A DNA stretch of 5,700 nt from EX4572-165 sp002254885 (GTDB lineage: Archaea > Thermoplasmatota > E2 > DHVEG-1). Location of the stretch: contig JAOZSQ010000090.1 of assembly GCA_029939595.1 (NCBI GenBank), positions 1 through 5,700 of the forward strand, given 5' to 3'. Under the pieces are notes generated by a model, which made no database searches, had not been told where the DNA came from, and was given only the letters and a program-made list of their open reading frames with translations. Within the stretch, counting starts at the first letter, position 1. Every line of letters starts with the position of its first letter. Of this stretch, positions 1 through 5,681 are shown piece by piece. The position numbers were made by a program, and so were the translations under genes.

Positions 1-17
1 TCTTTTTCCTAAATTCA

Positions 18-1655
18 TTAATTATTTTGAAGAATTAAATCAAAAAAATAATGCAGATATGGAAAAAAATCCCTTATGCTATTTATAAAAAATGAATTTT
101 TTTGTTTTGGCAAAGATAATGAAATGGGGATGAATTCACGGTCGGTTGGATTATTGGAATTAATCACTGTGATACTGCCACTAAATGTTTTTCCTCTTTC
201 TGTTGGAAGTATACATGAAACTTGAATTGTAACTTCCTCATCAATTGGTTTAATATTTTCACCATTAGATGGTGTTATAGTCCATTCTCCCCATTCAGGA
301 ATTGATGCAATTTCCCATGCTAATGATGAGTTTTGATCTCCAATATTTTCAACTGTAAAGCTTCCTTCAACAGTTTCTCCACCTGTTTTATCCTGCCAAG
401 ATAACGCTCCGTTTACTGATAGATCTTCCAAGGATGAAGTTTTTAAAATATCAACAATCACACCTTCTATAACCGTAAGTTCATATGGCATATTGTCTGG
501 AATGTAGTACCAACCATCATATGTTCCACCCCAACCAAAATTTAAATGATAATAGTTGTCTGTGTTGTATCCATCGATTATAAGGTTATGGCCTGAATCC
601 CATGCTGGTGTGACCACTGCAAAATGAACGGGTAATGCTTGTTTAATATTTTCAATTATTTTATCAAATATGGTATTATCTGGTTTATAATACAAACTTG
701 CATTGTTACATTGAAATCTTTGATATGCATCTTGTGCTTGATGAACTCCATATGTACCCGATACCTGAGACGAATAAACTTGTTCAGCAGCAACTCCACA
801 AGCAAAGACAATTGCTGCAATATCCTGATTGGTTAATTGAATCTCGTTTTGAAAATGATCTTCGACAACATTTAGGTATGTATTTAATGTTGGAAATGAT
901 GGAAAATCATATTCTTCATAGTCATCATCAATTCTAAATGAATCTAAAAATCTATGATTGTAATCATCGCTATCATTAAATTGGACATTATTTATTGTTC
1001 GATGGTAATAAAGAATTTGACCCATTGTAATTGATGGACACCCTGCAATACTTCTTACACTTGTGGTTGTATCCATTGGACAAAAATTGTTGTATGGTGG
1101 ATTTTGACTCCATTGCGTTTCAATCCATCCTTCAGTATTGGTTGATCCTTCTGGGGGCCATTGTTCTAATTCAGTATAAGCTGAAATCTCAATTGTGTTT
1201 TCTAATAATTTTTCCCAGTTATTATGATGTTTTTCTTTTATTTCATGTGGTATTAGATCACTTTGTTTTAGTTGAGAAGAGAGATCAAGAGTGAGTAATG
1301 ATTGCAAGGGATTTGCTTGATTCATCTTTGGAGCATTTGATGTGAATGAATATGCAATAACTGGTATAATATTATGTGATGATGGAACAATGATGTAACC
1401 AATGGGTGAAAGATGAAAGAGATATGCTAATTTGTCATTACTGGAATCATCATATAATGATTCATAAGTATCAATTGAAAAATCTTTATTTTTATTTTTT
1501 GTAATTATGAATTGTTCAGCGGCAATAATCGCATCTTCATATTGAATACTTGTTGAATTTGAGCTTGAATAATTATATGATTGAACTTGTGCTGGTAAAA
1601 TTGTCACTAAAAGAATTCCGATTATTAAAATATTGATTATTTTTTGCCGGTTCAC
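18..1655 (-). CDS. Secreted streptopain-like cysteine peptidase (family C10) with C-terminal Ig/BACON-like domain
   Basis: Predicted extracellular papain-fold endopeptidase. Residue numbers are from the GTG at 1655 (545 aa). Residues 6-21 form a hydrophobic signal-peptide core after a basic start, with possible cleavage near 22-26. Residues about 34-108 resemble the C10 propeptide, including a 'GYIIVPSS..IIPVIAYS' stretch typical of the inhibitory prodomain. The catalytic domain spans about 165-405. The nucleophile is Cys206 in AGCPSITMGQILYYH, the general base is His356 in SGHNLIIDGY, and the family FGWGG motif is at 373-377, so the enzyme looks active. Residues 407-515 form a beta-rich Ig/BACON-like module with a 'VENIGD..S.AWEI' pattern. 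The last 30 residues (PKQK, then FFPYLHYFFDLIL) form an aromatic hydrophobic tail that may be a sorting or anchoring signal. Start choice: the GTG lies about 27 nt from a TATA box, which suits a leaderless mRNA. A TTG five codons upstream (1670) is the alternative. C10 enzymes are best known from streptococci and Bacteroidetes, so transfer into this lineage is plausible. Confidence 0.93.
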   Translation of the reverse strand: MNRQKIINILIIGILLVTILPAQVQSYNYSSSNSTSIQYEDAIIAAEQFIITKNKNKDFSIDTYESLYDDSSNDKLAYLFHLSPIGYIIVPSSHNIIPVIAYSFTSNAPKMNQANPLQSLLTLDLSSQLKQSDLIPHEIKEKHHNNWEKLLENTIEISAYTELEQWPPEGSTNTEGWIETQWSQNPPYNNFCPMDTTTSVRSIAGCPSITMGQILYYHRTINNVQFNDSDDYNHRFLDSFRIDDDYEEYDFPSFPTLNTYLNVVEDHFQNEIQLTNQDIAAIVFACGVAAEQVYSSQVSGTYGVHQAQDAYQRFQCNNASLYYKPDNTIFDKIIENIKQALPVHFAVVTPAWDSGHNLIIDGYNTDNYYHLNFGWGGTYDGWYYIPDNMPYELTVIEGVIVDILKTSSLEDLSVNGALSWQDKTGGETVEGSFTVENIGDQNSSLAWEIASIPEWGEWTITPSNGENIKPIDEEVTIQVSCILPTERGKTFSGSITVINSNNPTDREFIPISLSLPKQKNSFFINSIRDFFPYLHYFFDLILQNN

Positions 1656-1677
1656 ATATATAATAAACAAATATCTC

Positions 1678-1691
1678 TTTATAAATATTTC
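1678..1691 (-). promoter_or_regulatory. TATA box with BRE-like flank for the C10 peptidase gene
   Basis: The minus strand reads GAAATATTTATAAA: a purine-rich BRE-like GAAA followed directly by a TTTATAAA-type archaeal box A. Its centre is about 27 nt upstream of the GTG at 1655, the spacing expected if transcription starts on the start codon. The TTG at 1670 is too close to this box to be on a leaderless transcript. Confidence 0.6.
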
Positions 1692-1702
1692 ATTAAAATA
1701 AT

Positions 1703-1752
1703 AAAAAAAGAGGGGTTAGTTAGGTGGAATGATCGATATTTATCTATCATTC
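1703..1752 (-). terminator. Hairpin plus T-tract terminator of the beta-propeller gene
   Basis: A 26-nt inverted repeat at 1727-1752 pairs GAATGAT with ATCATTC, followed by one mismatch and a further short stem. It overlaps the last codon and the TGA stop of the upstream gene. On the minus strand it is followed, after a short pyrimidine-rich CCCCTC segment, by seven Ts (1709 to 1703). Archaeal termination depends mainly on the T tract, so the role of the hairpin is less certain. The element sits just before the peptidase promoter. Confidence 0.6.
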
Positions 1753-3747
1753 AAGAGTAATACTATTTTCCTCATTGAGAGATTCAAGGTCATTGATTTT
1801 AATCATACCCTGTGAGATTGTATAAAGAAAATCATCAATATACAAGGTTCTTGTAATTGATTTTTCATAGAGTGGATAAAACCCTGATTTTTTCATATCC
1901 TCATCAGAAAGATGAGTTATCCTTCCTGTAAGATTAAAACCTTCTTCAACTGAAAGATTATAGATATATGCACCTTGATATGTAAAATCGCCATAGATGC
2001 TTCCTGTGTAATTCCCTTGTTTTTCTTTGATCTCCTCATCAATTTCATATAAATCAACAGGTATCACTAACAAGTTCTTTTCAAAGTCAAAAAGAAATGC
2101 CTTATGATCATAAAGCGCAGGACTACTGGTTCCACGGTCGCCAATAATAATTTTTGAAAGTTCAATGGGGTTTTCAAAATCACTAACATCAAATAAAGCA
2201 ATCTTTATTCCTTGATACCATGAAAAATCAATTTCTCTCCATGATTCTTCATCAAGGGCTTCAACAGTATTTTTTCCAATACCGATGATATGATTTTCAT
2301 CATAAGGGTGTAGATAATCAGAGTACCCTGGGATTTTTAGTTTCCCTAGAATCTGTGGATCATATGGGTCAGAGAGATCAATTGTGAAGAATGGATCAAT
2401 TTTTTTAAATGTAACTAAATATGCTTTTTCACCCATGAATCTAGCTGAATGGATCTGTTCACCAGGGGCAATATCCTCAATTTCTCCGATTTGTTCAAGA
2501 TCACTATTTAACACAAAAATGTTGTTAGCTAACTGTTGATCTGTATTCCAATTATTTCCAGTAGTTGTTGCAATACGGAAATATCCATCATGTTCATCCA
2601 TGGAAAATTGATTTAGAATCCTACCAGGCACCTCACCTTTTACCTCATAATTAATCGTTGTTCCATCTAATGAAATTTTATGGATAATCATCATCTGCTC
2701 ATTTCCAGAGGATATTGAATTTCCAGAGAACAAACGAGGATGGAAATAATGCTGACTTGCAAGATAAATATTATTTTCAGATGCATACAATGATTGAGAA
2801 CAGCCAAGAATAAAGCTTTTCTGAGTAACTGTCATATCAGTTAGGTCTATACTAGCAATATGGGTCGTTGTTTCAACTGGTTCTTCGGAATCAATATAAT
2901 GAATGTCAGTTGGAGGAACCATTCGGGTTTCATTATCAACTTTGATGGTTGGTATTGCATATGATTGATTTTCCTCCATAAGAGGATAAATATTGTAATT
3001 ATTTTGGATGCTAATCACATAAACATAATCTCCAATCATTCGTGCGTTAAAATAATATCCATCCATTTCAATTGTTTTATGCTCAACTGGTTCTTCAATA
3101 GTACTTAGATCATATATGATGATTTTTGTTGAAGGTTTGTAATAATATGGAGTATAAGATAGTCCGTTTGTACTTTTTTCGTCATCATCAATGGGTTCAT
3201 TGTAATATGATTGAGTATTGTATGGCGTTCCAAAAACAATTAGATAATTGTCATTGATGAAGATGTTACTAACTGAAAAAGATTCAAGTGATAACGTTGA
3301 GACAATCTCTGAATCAACGGGTGGATATGCTTTCACGATAAATATCTCCTGACCACTAACAACATAAATATAGCTTCCATCAGTTTTGACAATATCGGGT
3401 TCATCGACTCCTTCGACTTGAACGTTTGTGGATGAATAACTACTTGATTCATCTGATGATCCACTTGCACTATTATAATCCATAGATGAACTCTCCATAA
3501 CAGCTTTAGGGGTGCTAAATCTCTGCCCTCCTAGCATATAATCAAATCCTATAGAATATGAATATTCATTTGATGCAAGATCATTATAAAAAGAAAAAAG
3601 CTCATCATAGCTTGAAAAAACATTCACATTATATGAATGAGTACTTTCTACGGTTGGTATTAAGAGGGTTGTAAAGGCAGCCCCGGTTATTATTAGGATA
3701 ATGACAACAACAATACCCTTTACTTTCATATTTTGATTTTCTACCAT
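1747..3747 (-). CDS. Exported/membrane-anchored beta-propeller domain protein (Pfam Beta_propel type)
   Basis: Large extracytoplasmic protein of the archaeal/bacterial beta-propeller family (PF09826 type), whose biochemical role is not established to my knowledge. Numbering is from the ATG at 3747 (666 aa). Residues 11-31 form a hydrophobic signal anchor after Lys residues. A Ser-rich linker at about 86-107 leads to the family hallmark VQVEGVDEPDIVKTDG (109-124). The rest is repeated beta-strand blades. LVIVD-like turns of the form D[LV]S-x(3-4)-P recur at about 211-226, 453-472 and 519-533. Other family-like stretches are the MDEHDGYFRIATTTG segment (about 383-397) and GDRGTSSPALYDHKAFLFD (536-554). 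There is one cysteine and no catalytic signature that I can identify. Start choice: GTGAT lies 6 nt before the ATG at 3747, and the TATA box predicts transcription from about 3770. An ATG at 3774 (near leaderless) and a TTG at 3777 are in-frame alternatives that add 9-10 residues. The length is normal for the family. The function of a substrate- or ion-binding surface scaffold would be guesswork. Confidence 0.9.
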   Translation of the reverse strand: MVENQNMKVKGIVVVIILIITGAAFTTLLIPTVESTHSYNVNVFSSYDELFSFYNDLASNEYSYSIGFDYMLGGQRFSTPKAVMESSSMDYNSASGSSDESSSYSSTNVQVEGVDEPDIVKTDGSYIYVVSGQEIFIVKAYPPVDSEIVSTLSLESFSVSNIFINDNYLIVFGTPYNTQSYYNEPIDDDEKSTNGLSYTPYYYKPSTKIIIYDLSTIEEPVEHKTIEMDGYYFNARMIGDYVYVISIQNNYNIYPLMEENQSYAIPTIKVDNETRMVPPTDIHYIDSEEPVETTTHIASIDLTDMTVTQKSFILGCSQSLYASENNIYLASQHYFHPRLFSGNSISSGNEQMMIIHKISLDGTTINYEVKGEVPGRILNQFSMDEHDGYFRIATTTGNNWNTDQQLANNIFVLNSDLEQIGEIEDIAPGEQIHSARFMGEKAYLVTFKKIDPFFTIDLSDPYDPQILGKLKIPGYSDYLHPYDENHIIGIGKNTVEALDEESWREIDFSWYQGIKIALFDVSDFENPIELSKIIIGDRGTSSPALYDHKAFLFDFEKNLLVIPVDLYEIDEEIKEKQGNYTGSIYGDFTYQGAYIYNLSVEEGFNLTGRITHLSDEDMKKSGFYPLYEKSITRTLYIDDFLYTISQGMIKINDLESLNEENSITLE

Positions 3748-3753
3748 TTTAAC

Positions 3754-3758
3754 ATCAC
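3754..3758 (-). promoter_or_regulatory. Ribosome binding site deciding the start of the beta-propeller gene
   Basis: The minus strand reads GTGAT, matching part of the archaeal Shine-Dalgarno GGAGGTGAT, 6 nt before the ATG at 3747. No comparable match precedes the ATG at 3774 or the one at 3729. Confidence 0.5.
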
Positions 3759-3791
3759 TTTTTTTTATTAGCATCAATTATGTCATCGTTT

Positions 3792-3800
3792 CTATATATA
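3792..3800 (-). promoter_or_regulatory. TATA box of the beta-propeller gene
   Basis: The minus strand reads TATATATAG, centred about 26 nt upstream of position 3770. This predicts a leader of about 24 nt that contains the GTGAT ribosome site. Just upstream, at 3809-3816, is the perfect 8-bp palindrome AAACGTTT, a possible operator, though a short palindrome can arise by chance. Confidence 0.5.
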
Positions 3801-3879
3801 CTGTAAGAAAACGTTTGGTACTTTCCAAATAAAATATGTCTTTATGATCGTAATAAATATTAAGGAGTGAAACTACCAA

Positions 3880-4014
3880 ATGAACATCACATATATACTA
3901 TAAATATTCATCATTTATGTATTTAACGTTCTCTTTTGTCTTTTGTTTGATGTTGTTATTATGAATTTTTTAGAAATATTGGAAAGTTATATTAAGGATG
4001 TTGTTATAAATTAA
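3880..4014 (+). pseudogene. Possible broken mini-gene (membrane peptide) in the divergent intergenic region
   Basis: A strong ribosome site, AAGGAGTGA (3862-3870), lies 9 nt before an ATG at 3880. The frame reads seven codons (MNITYIL), meets TAA at 3901, then continues in the same frame to 4014. The continuation gives a hydrophobic stretch (IFIIYVFNVLFCLLFDVVI) and then an amphipathic tail beginning with an ATG at 3961 (MNFLEILESYIKDVVIN). This would be a single-helix small membrane protein of about 44 codons with one stop. No family is recognisable. AT-rich noncoding DNA readily yields such hydrophobic reading, so the ribosome site is the main argument. Confidence 0.25.
4004..4013 (+). promoter_or_regulatory. 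TATA box for the small gene at 4036
   Basis: TTATAAATTA is centred about 27 nt before the ATG at 4036, the spacing of a leaderless archaeal transcript. The surrounding DNA is AT-rich, so other TATA-like strings occur nearby. Confidence 0.45.
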
Positions 4015-4035
4015 TATTGACAAAACAGAAGGTGG

Positions 4036-4254
4036 ATGAGTTTGAGATTACATAATCCAGATTATGATGAATTACAAGGTCTTATTGTCAAAAATGAACA
4101 AAAGGGATATGGAGTGGTTGAGAAAACATCCAAATTTATTACCCAGATATATCCTGATGAAATAAAAACAGCATATGATAGCGATTTTGATATCATTCTT
4201 GATTTTTCTTATTTAAATGATATTGAAAAAAAAACTATTATGAGAAAATCCTGA
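4036..4254 (+). CDS. Small acidic hypothetical protein, 72 aa
   Basis: I do not recognise this protein. It is hydrophilic and slightly acidic (13 Asp/Glu against 10 Lys/Arg), with no cysteine, tryptophan, signal peptide or membrane helix, so it is probably cytoplasmic. The sequence has coding-like character: a proline- and glycine-containing N-terminal half (LHNPDYDELQGLIV, then KGYGVVEK) and an acidic/hydrophobic C-terminal half (YDSDFDIILDFSYLNDIEKK). Start choice: the ATG at 4036 suits a leaderless transcript from the TATA box at 4004. The string AAGGTGG (4029-4035) abuts that ATG and is better spaced (6 nt) for a TTG at 4042, which would shorten the protein by two residues. A T-rich tract follows the stop at once, consistent with a complete monocistronic unit. 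It is divergent from the beta-propeller gene. It could also be a remnant of a longer protein. Confidence 0.6.
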   Translation: MSLRLHNPDYDELQGLIVKNEQKGYGVVEKTSKFITQIYPDEIKTAYDSDFDIILDFSYLNDIEKKTIMRKS

Positions 4255-4259
4255 AATCG

Positions 4260-4268
4260 TTTTTCTTT
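4260..4268 (+). terminator. T-tract terminator after the small gene
   Basis: TTTTTCTTT begins 5 nt after the TGA stop of the 72-aa gene. A T-rich tract without a required hairpin is the usual archaeal intrinsic terminator. Confidence 0.45.
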
Positions 4269-4290
4269 AATTATTTCATAATTATAAACC

Positions 4291-4340
4291 TTGTTTTTTA
4301 TCATAGAAAAACAACTTCATTATGGGTAAACGTCCCCATA
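4291..4340. other. Two neighbouring hairpins in the convergent intergenic region
   Basis: The first hairpin pairs TTGTTTTT (4291-4298) with AAAAACAA (4307-4314) around an 8-nt loop. The second pairs TATGGG (4321-4326) with CCCATA (4335-4340), also around an 8-nt loop. They lie between the plus-strand small gene and the minus-strand pseudogene, so they could be part of a bidirectional termination region. Apart from these hairpins and the two T-tracts, I see nothing else between 4269 and 4435. Confidence 0.4.
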
Positions 4341-4398
4341 GACAATTTTAAAACACTTTATATGAAACCTCTTATAACAAGTTAAGTTGACGAATTAT

Positions 4399-4412
4399 AA
4401 AAAAACAAAAAA
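4399..4412 (-). terminator. T-tract terminator of the minus-strand pseudogene
   Basis: The minus strand reads six Ts, one G and seven Ts, starting 23 nt after the TAA at 4436-4438. A good archaeal terminator in the right place supports the reading that a real gene once ended at 4436. Confidence 0.5.
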
Positions 4413-4435
4413 TATGTAAATTGGTTGGTAGAAAT

Positions 4436-4742
4436 TTATCCATTATTTATTGCTTGTTTTGCTAGCATTTTTGCTCTATTTGCAATAATAAATGATTTTG
4501 CAATAAATTCAATTTCTTTTGCTTCTTGTTCGCCAGATATATTACCTACAATCATCATCTCAATTCAGCCCTCAAGTAATACTTTTGTCTGATTGCTTAT
4601 TAAGGAATTGTTGTACACTTAGTACCATCATTGTTTACAGTTATGTCCCTAATTATTTCAATAGAGAAAATTAAAGGTATGTATTTCCATTTTTATCAAG
4701 TTGTATAATTGATTTTTTTCCCCGTTCATTTAAATAATAACA
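4436..4742 (-). pseudogene. Decayed gene of unknown family, about 100 codons in three frames
   Basis: No single frame is open, but three successive minus-strand segments read like one protein. Segment A (4742-4674) gives NERGKKSIIQLDKNGNTYL. Segment B (about 4680-4603) gives IPLIFSIEIIRDITVNNDG followed by TKCTTIP. Segment C (about 4618-4439) gives NNSLISNQTKVLLEG, then TGA at 4565-4567, then IEMMIVGNISGEQEAKEIEF and a helical tail ending ANRAKMLAKQAINNG and TAA. Joining them needs two frameshifts and readthrough of one stop. TGG (Trp) at the stop would give the natural-looking EGWIEM. The joined product is soluble-looking, with a beta-like first half and a helical end. No intact start codon fits segment A, so the 5' end is also lost or altered. 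I do not recognise the family. A T-tract terminator follows. The alternative, coincidental coding-like reading, seems unlikely given three contiguous, well-composed segments and the terminator. Confidence 0.6.
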
Positions 4743-4754
4743 TTAATATGATAG

Positions 4755-4766
4755 ATAATATATTAT
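4755..4766. promoter_or_regulatory. Palindromic TATA-like element between divergent broken genes
   Basis: ATAATATATTAT is a perfect 12-bp palindrome in the 38-nt gap between the leftward pseudogene and the rightward broken membrane-protein gene. Being symmetric, it could have bound TBP in either direction. Its centre is about 20 nt from the ATG at 4781, a little short for a leaderless start. AT-only palindromes are common in such DNA. Confidence 0.3.
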
Positions 4767-4780
4767 TGAATTTAAGAAAT

Positions 4781-5437
4781 ATGAAAACTAAACTATGATT
4801 AGGAAGTATTGTAGTTTTTGTAATGCTTCTTATGATTTCAAGTGCAACTGCGGTTCCTTGTGTCAATAGTCAATATGTGAATGATGTGATTGAAAGAATT
4901 TAAAAAACAAGAAGTTTTACTAACAATATTTTTTCCAATTTAAATGAAAGTAGTATTAGCAGTTTCAAAATATCTAATTTAAAGGAAGTAATCTCGCTAG
5001 ATAATTTTAATGAAAATAAATTATCAAATGAAACAATATTAAAAATAGCAATAATTTTGATATTACTTGCATTTATTTGTTATACTGTTAGTATTTGGTC
5101 TGAAAAGATATCGGGCGTGCTTAAAACATGGCATGTAGTATCATTTTGGAGAGGGTTGGTTTTTGATATAACAGGTACGGTATTAATGTCTGCTTTAAGT
5201 GATGATGATTCTGAATCTAATTTCCTTCATTTATTAACTGGATATGTTTCGATAGGTTCCATGGCTTTTCATGCAATTATTGCATCTATTGCAATCAAAA
5301 TTGGAAATGAGAATTTTTTGACATTATTTCCAAATTTCAGTTTGTTAATCTGGGCGATATGGATGTTATCTTTTATTACAGGAATGTTTTTAAATATGGG
5401 TCCAGAAGATGAATCAATGTTAGCAAAATTAAATTGA
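4781..5437 (+). pseudogene. HsmA-like (TIGR03987-type) four-helix membrane protein gene, broken by two in-frame stops
   Basis: One frame runs 218 codons from the ATG at 4781 to the TGA at 5437, interrupted by TGA at codon 6 (4796) and TAA at codon 41 (4901). Codons 1-24 read MKTKL-stop-LGSIVVFVMLLMISSATA, a near-perfect signal peptide. Codons 25-85 are a polar, Asn/Ser-rich segment. Codons 86-218 are the conserved domain. Helix 1 is at about 86-106, followed by WSEKISG (106-112). Helix 2 is at 117-139 and contains WHVVSFWRGLVFDITGT. Helix 3 is at 149-172 (HLLTGYVSIGSMAFHA), and helix 4 is at 186-206 (FSLLIWAIWMLSFITGM). This pattern matches what I know of the HsmA/TIGR03987 family, usually about 130 aa, with no established function. 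The 85-codon exported-looking extension is therefore unusual. No ATG, GTG or TTG lies between the TAA and a TTG at 5057, which falls inside helix 1, so a full domain could be made only from a non-canonical start. The domain itself is undamaged, so the break may be recent. Confidence 0.7.
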
Positions 5438-5457
5438 ATTAATGAGTCGTATTAATT
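5437..5457 (+). terminator. Hairpin at the 3' end of the HsmA-like gene
   Basis: AATTAAT (5437-5443) pairs with ATTAATT (5451-5457) around a 7-nt GAGTCGT loop. The stem begins on the last base of the TGA stop. A T-rich stretch (GATTGTTTTCT) follows at about 5470-5480. It is a plausible end of transcript, though the AT-only stem is weak. Confidence 0.4.
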
Positions 5458-5494
5458 TTAAAAAATCATGATTGTTTTCTAAAAATGATACATG

Positions 5495-5504
5495 GACATA
5501 TGTC
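5495..5504. repeat. 10-bp perfect palindrome in AT-rich spacer
   Basis: GACATATGTC is a perfect dyad in the gene-free stretch 5458-5598, which otherwise shows nothing I can support. It could be a protein binding site or chance. Confidence 0.2.
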
Positions 5505-5598
5505 ATAAGTCGATTAAACACAAATATTATAATTATCATGTTTATCATATTTAAAAACAATAATAAATACTTAATTCATTACAAATAATTGAAAGTTA

Positions 5599-5681
5599 GT
5601 GGAGAAAATGGGATAGGATGGGATGGTGAGGAAAGATGGATTTAAAAAAAAAATCTTATCTTATAAGCCCAAGTTCTCCAC
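5599..5681. other. G-rich self-complementary block, candidate structured RNA or terminator
   Basis: GTGGAGAA (5599-5606) is an exact inverted repeat of TTCTCCAC (5674-5681), 67 nt away. Inside it GGG (5610-5612) can pair with CCC (5668-5670), AAGAT (5633-5637) with ATCTT (5658-5662), and GATTT (5639-5643) with AAATC (5651-5655). This gives a nested series of stems capped by an A-rich loop. The left arm is strikingly G-rich for this DNA, with four GGAT units between 5611 and 5641. On the minus strand there is a run of ten Ts (5653-5644) preceded by the palindrome CTTATAAG (5660-5667), so the block may instead terminate a leftward gene outside the window. A 20-codon plus-strand frame (ATG 5623 to TAA 5685) also lies inside. 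Its basic peptide MVRKDGFKKKILSYKPKFST is a weaker explanation. The remaining bases to 5700 hold nothing recognisable. Confidence 0.4.

Noticed and set aside
639..1294. Plus-strand open frames opposite the peptidase gene
   Set aside because: They are antisense to a gene with clear catalytic motifs, have Cys- and Leu-rich composition unlike real proteins, and lack ribosome sites.
4291..4340. CRISPR-like or mobile-element repeats
   Set aside because: The two hairpins share no sequence, there is no spaced repeat array, and no transposase or terminal inverted repeats with target duplications were seen anywhere in the window.
4565..4798. TGA recoded as Trp (two in-frame TGA codons where Trp would fit)
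   Set aside because: Three genes in the window appear to end in TGA. The two long intact genes use only TGG for their many Trp residues, which a TGA-decoding AT-rich genome would not do. The TAA at 4901 would remain unexplained.
5057..5437. An intact 126-aa gene starting at the TTG at 5057
   Set aside because: The TTG lies within the first membrane helix, has no ribosome site, and the open frame with coding character continues upstream to a signal peptide. It is better described as part of a broken longer gene.
5599..5681. tRNA gene
   Set aside because: The 8-bp outer stem is tRNA-like in spacing, but there is no T-loop GTTCRA motif, D-loop or anticodon stem.
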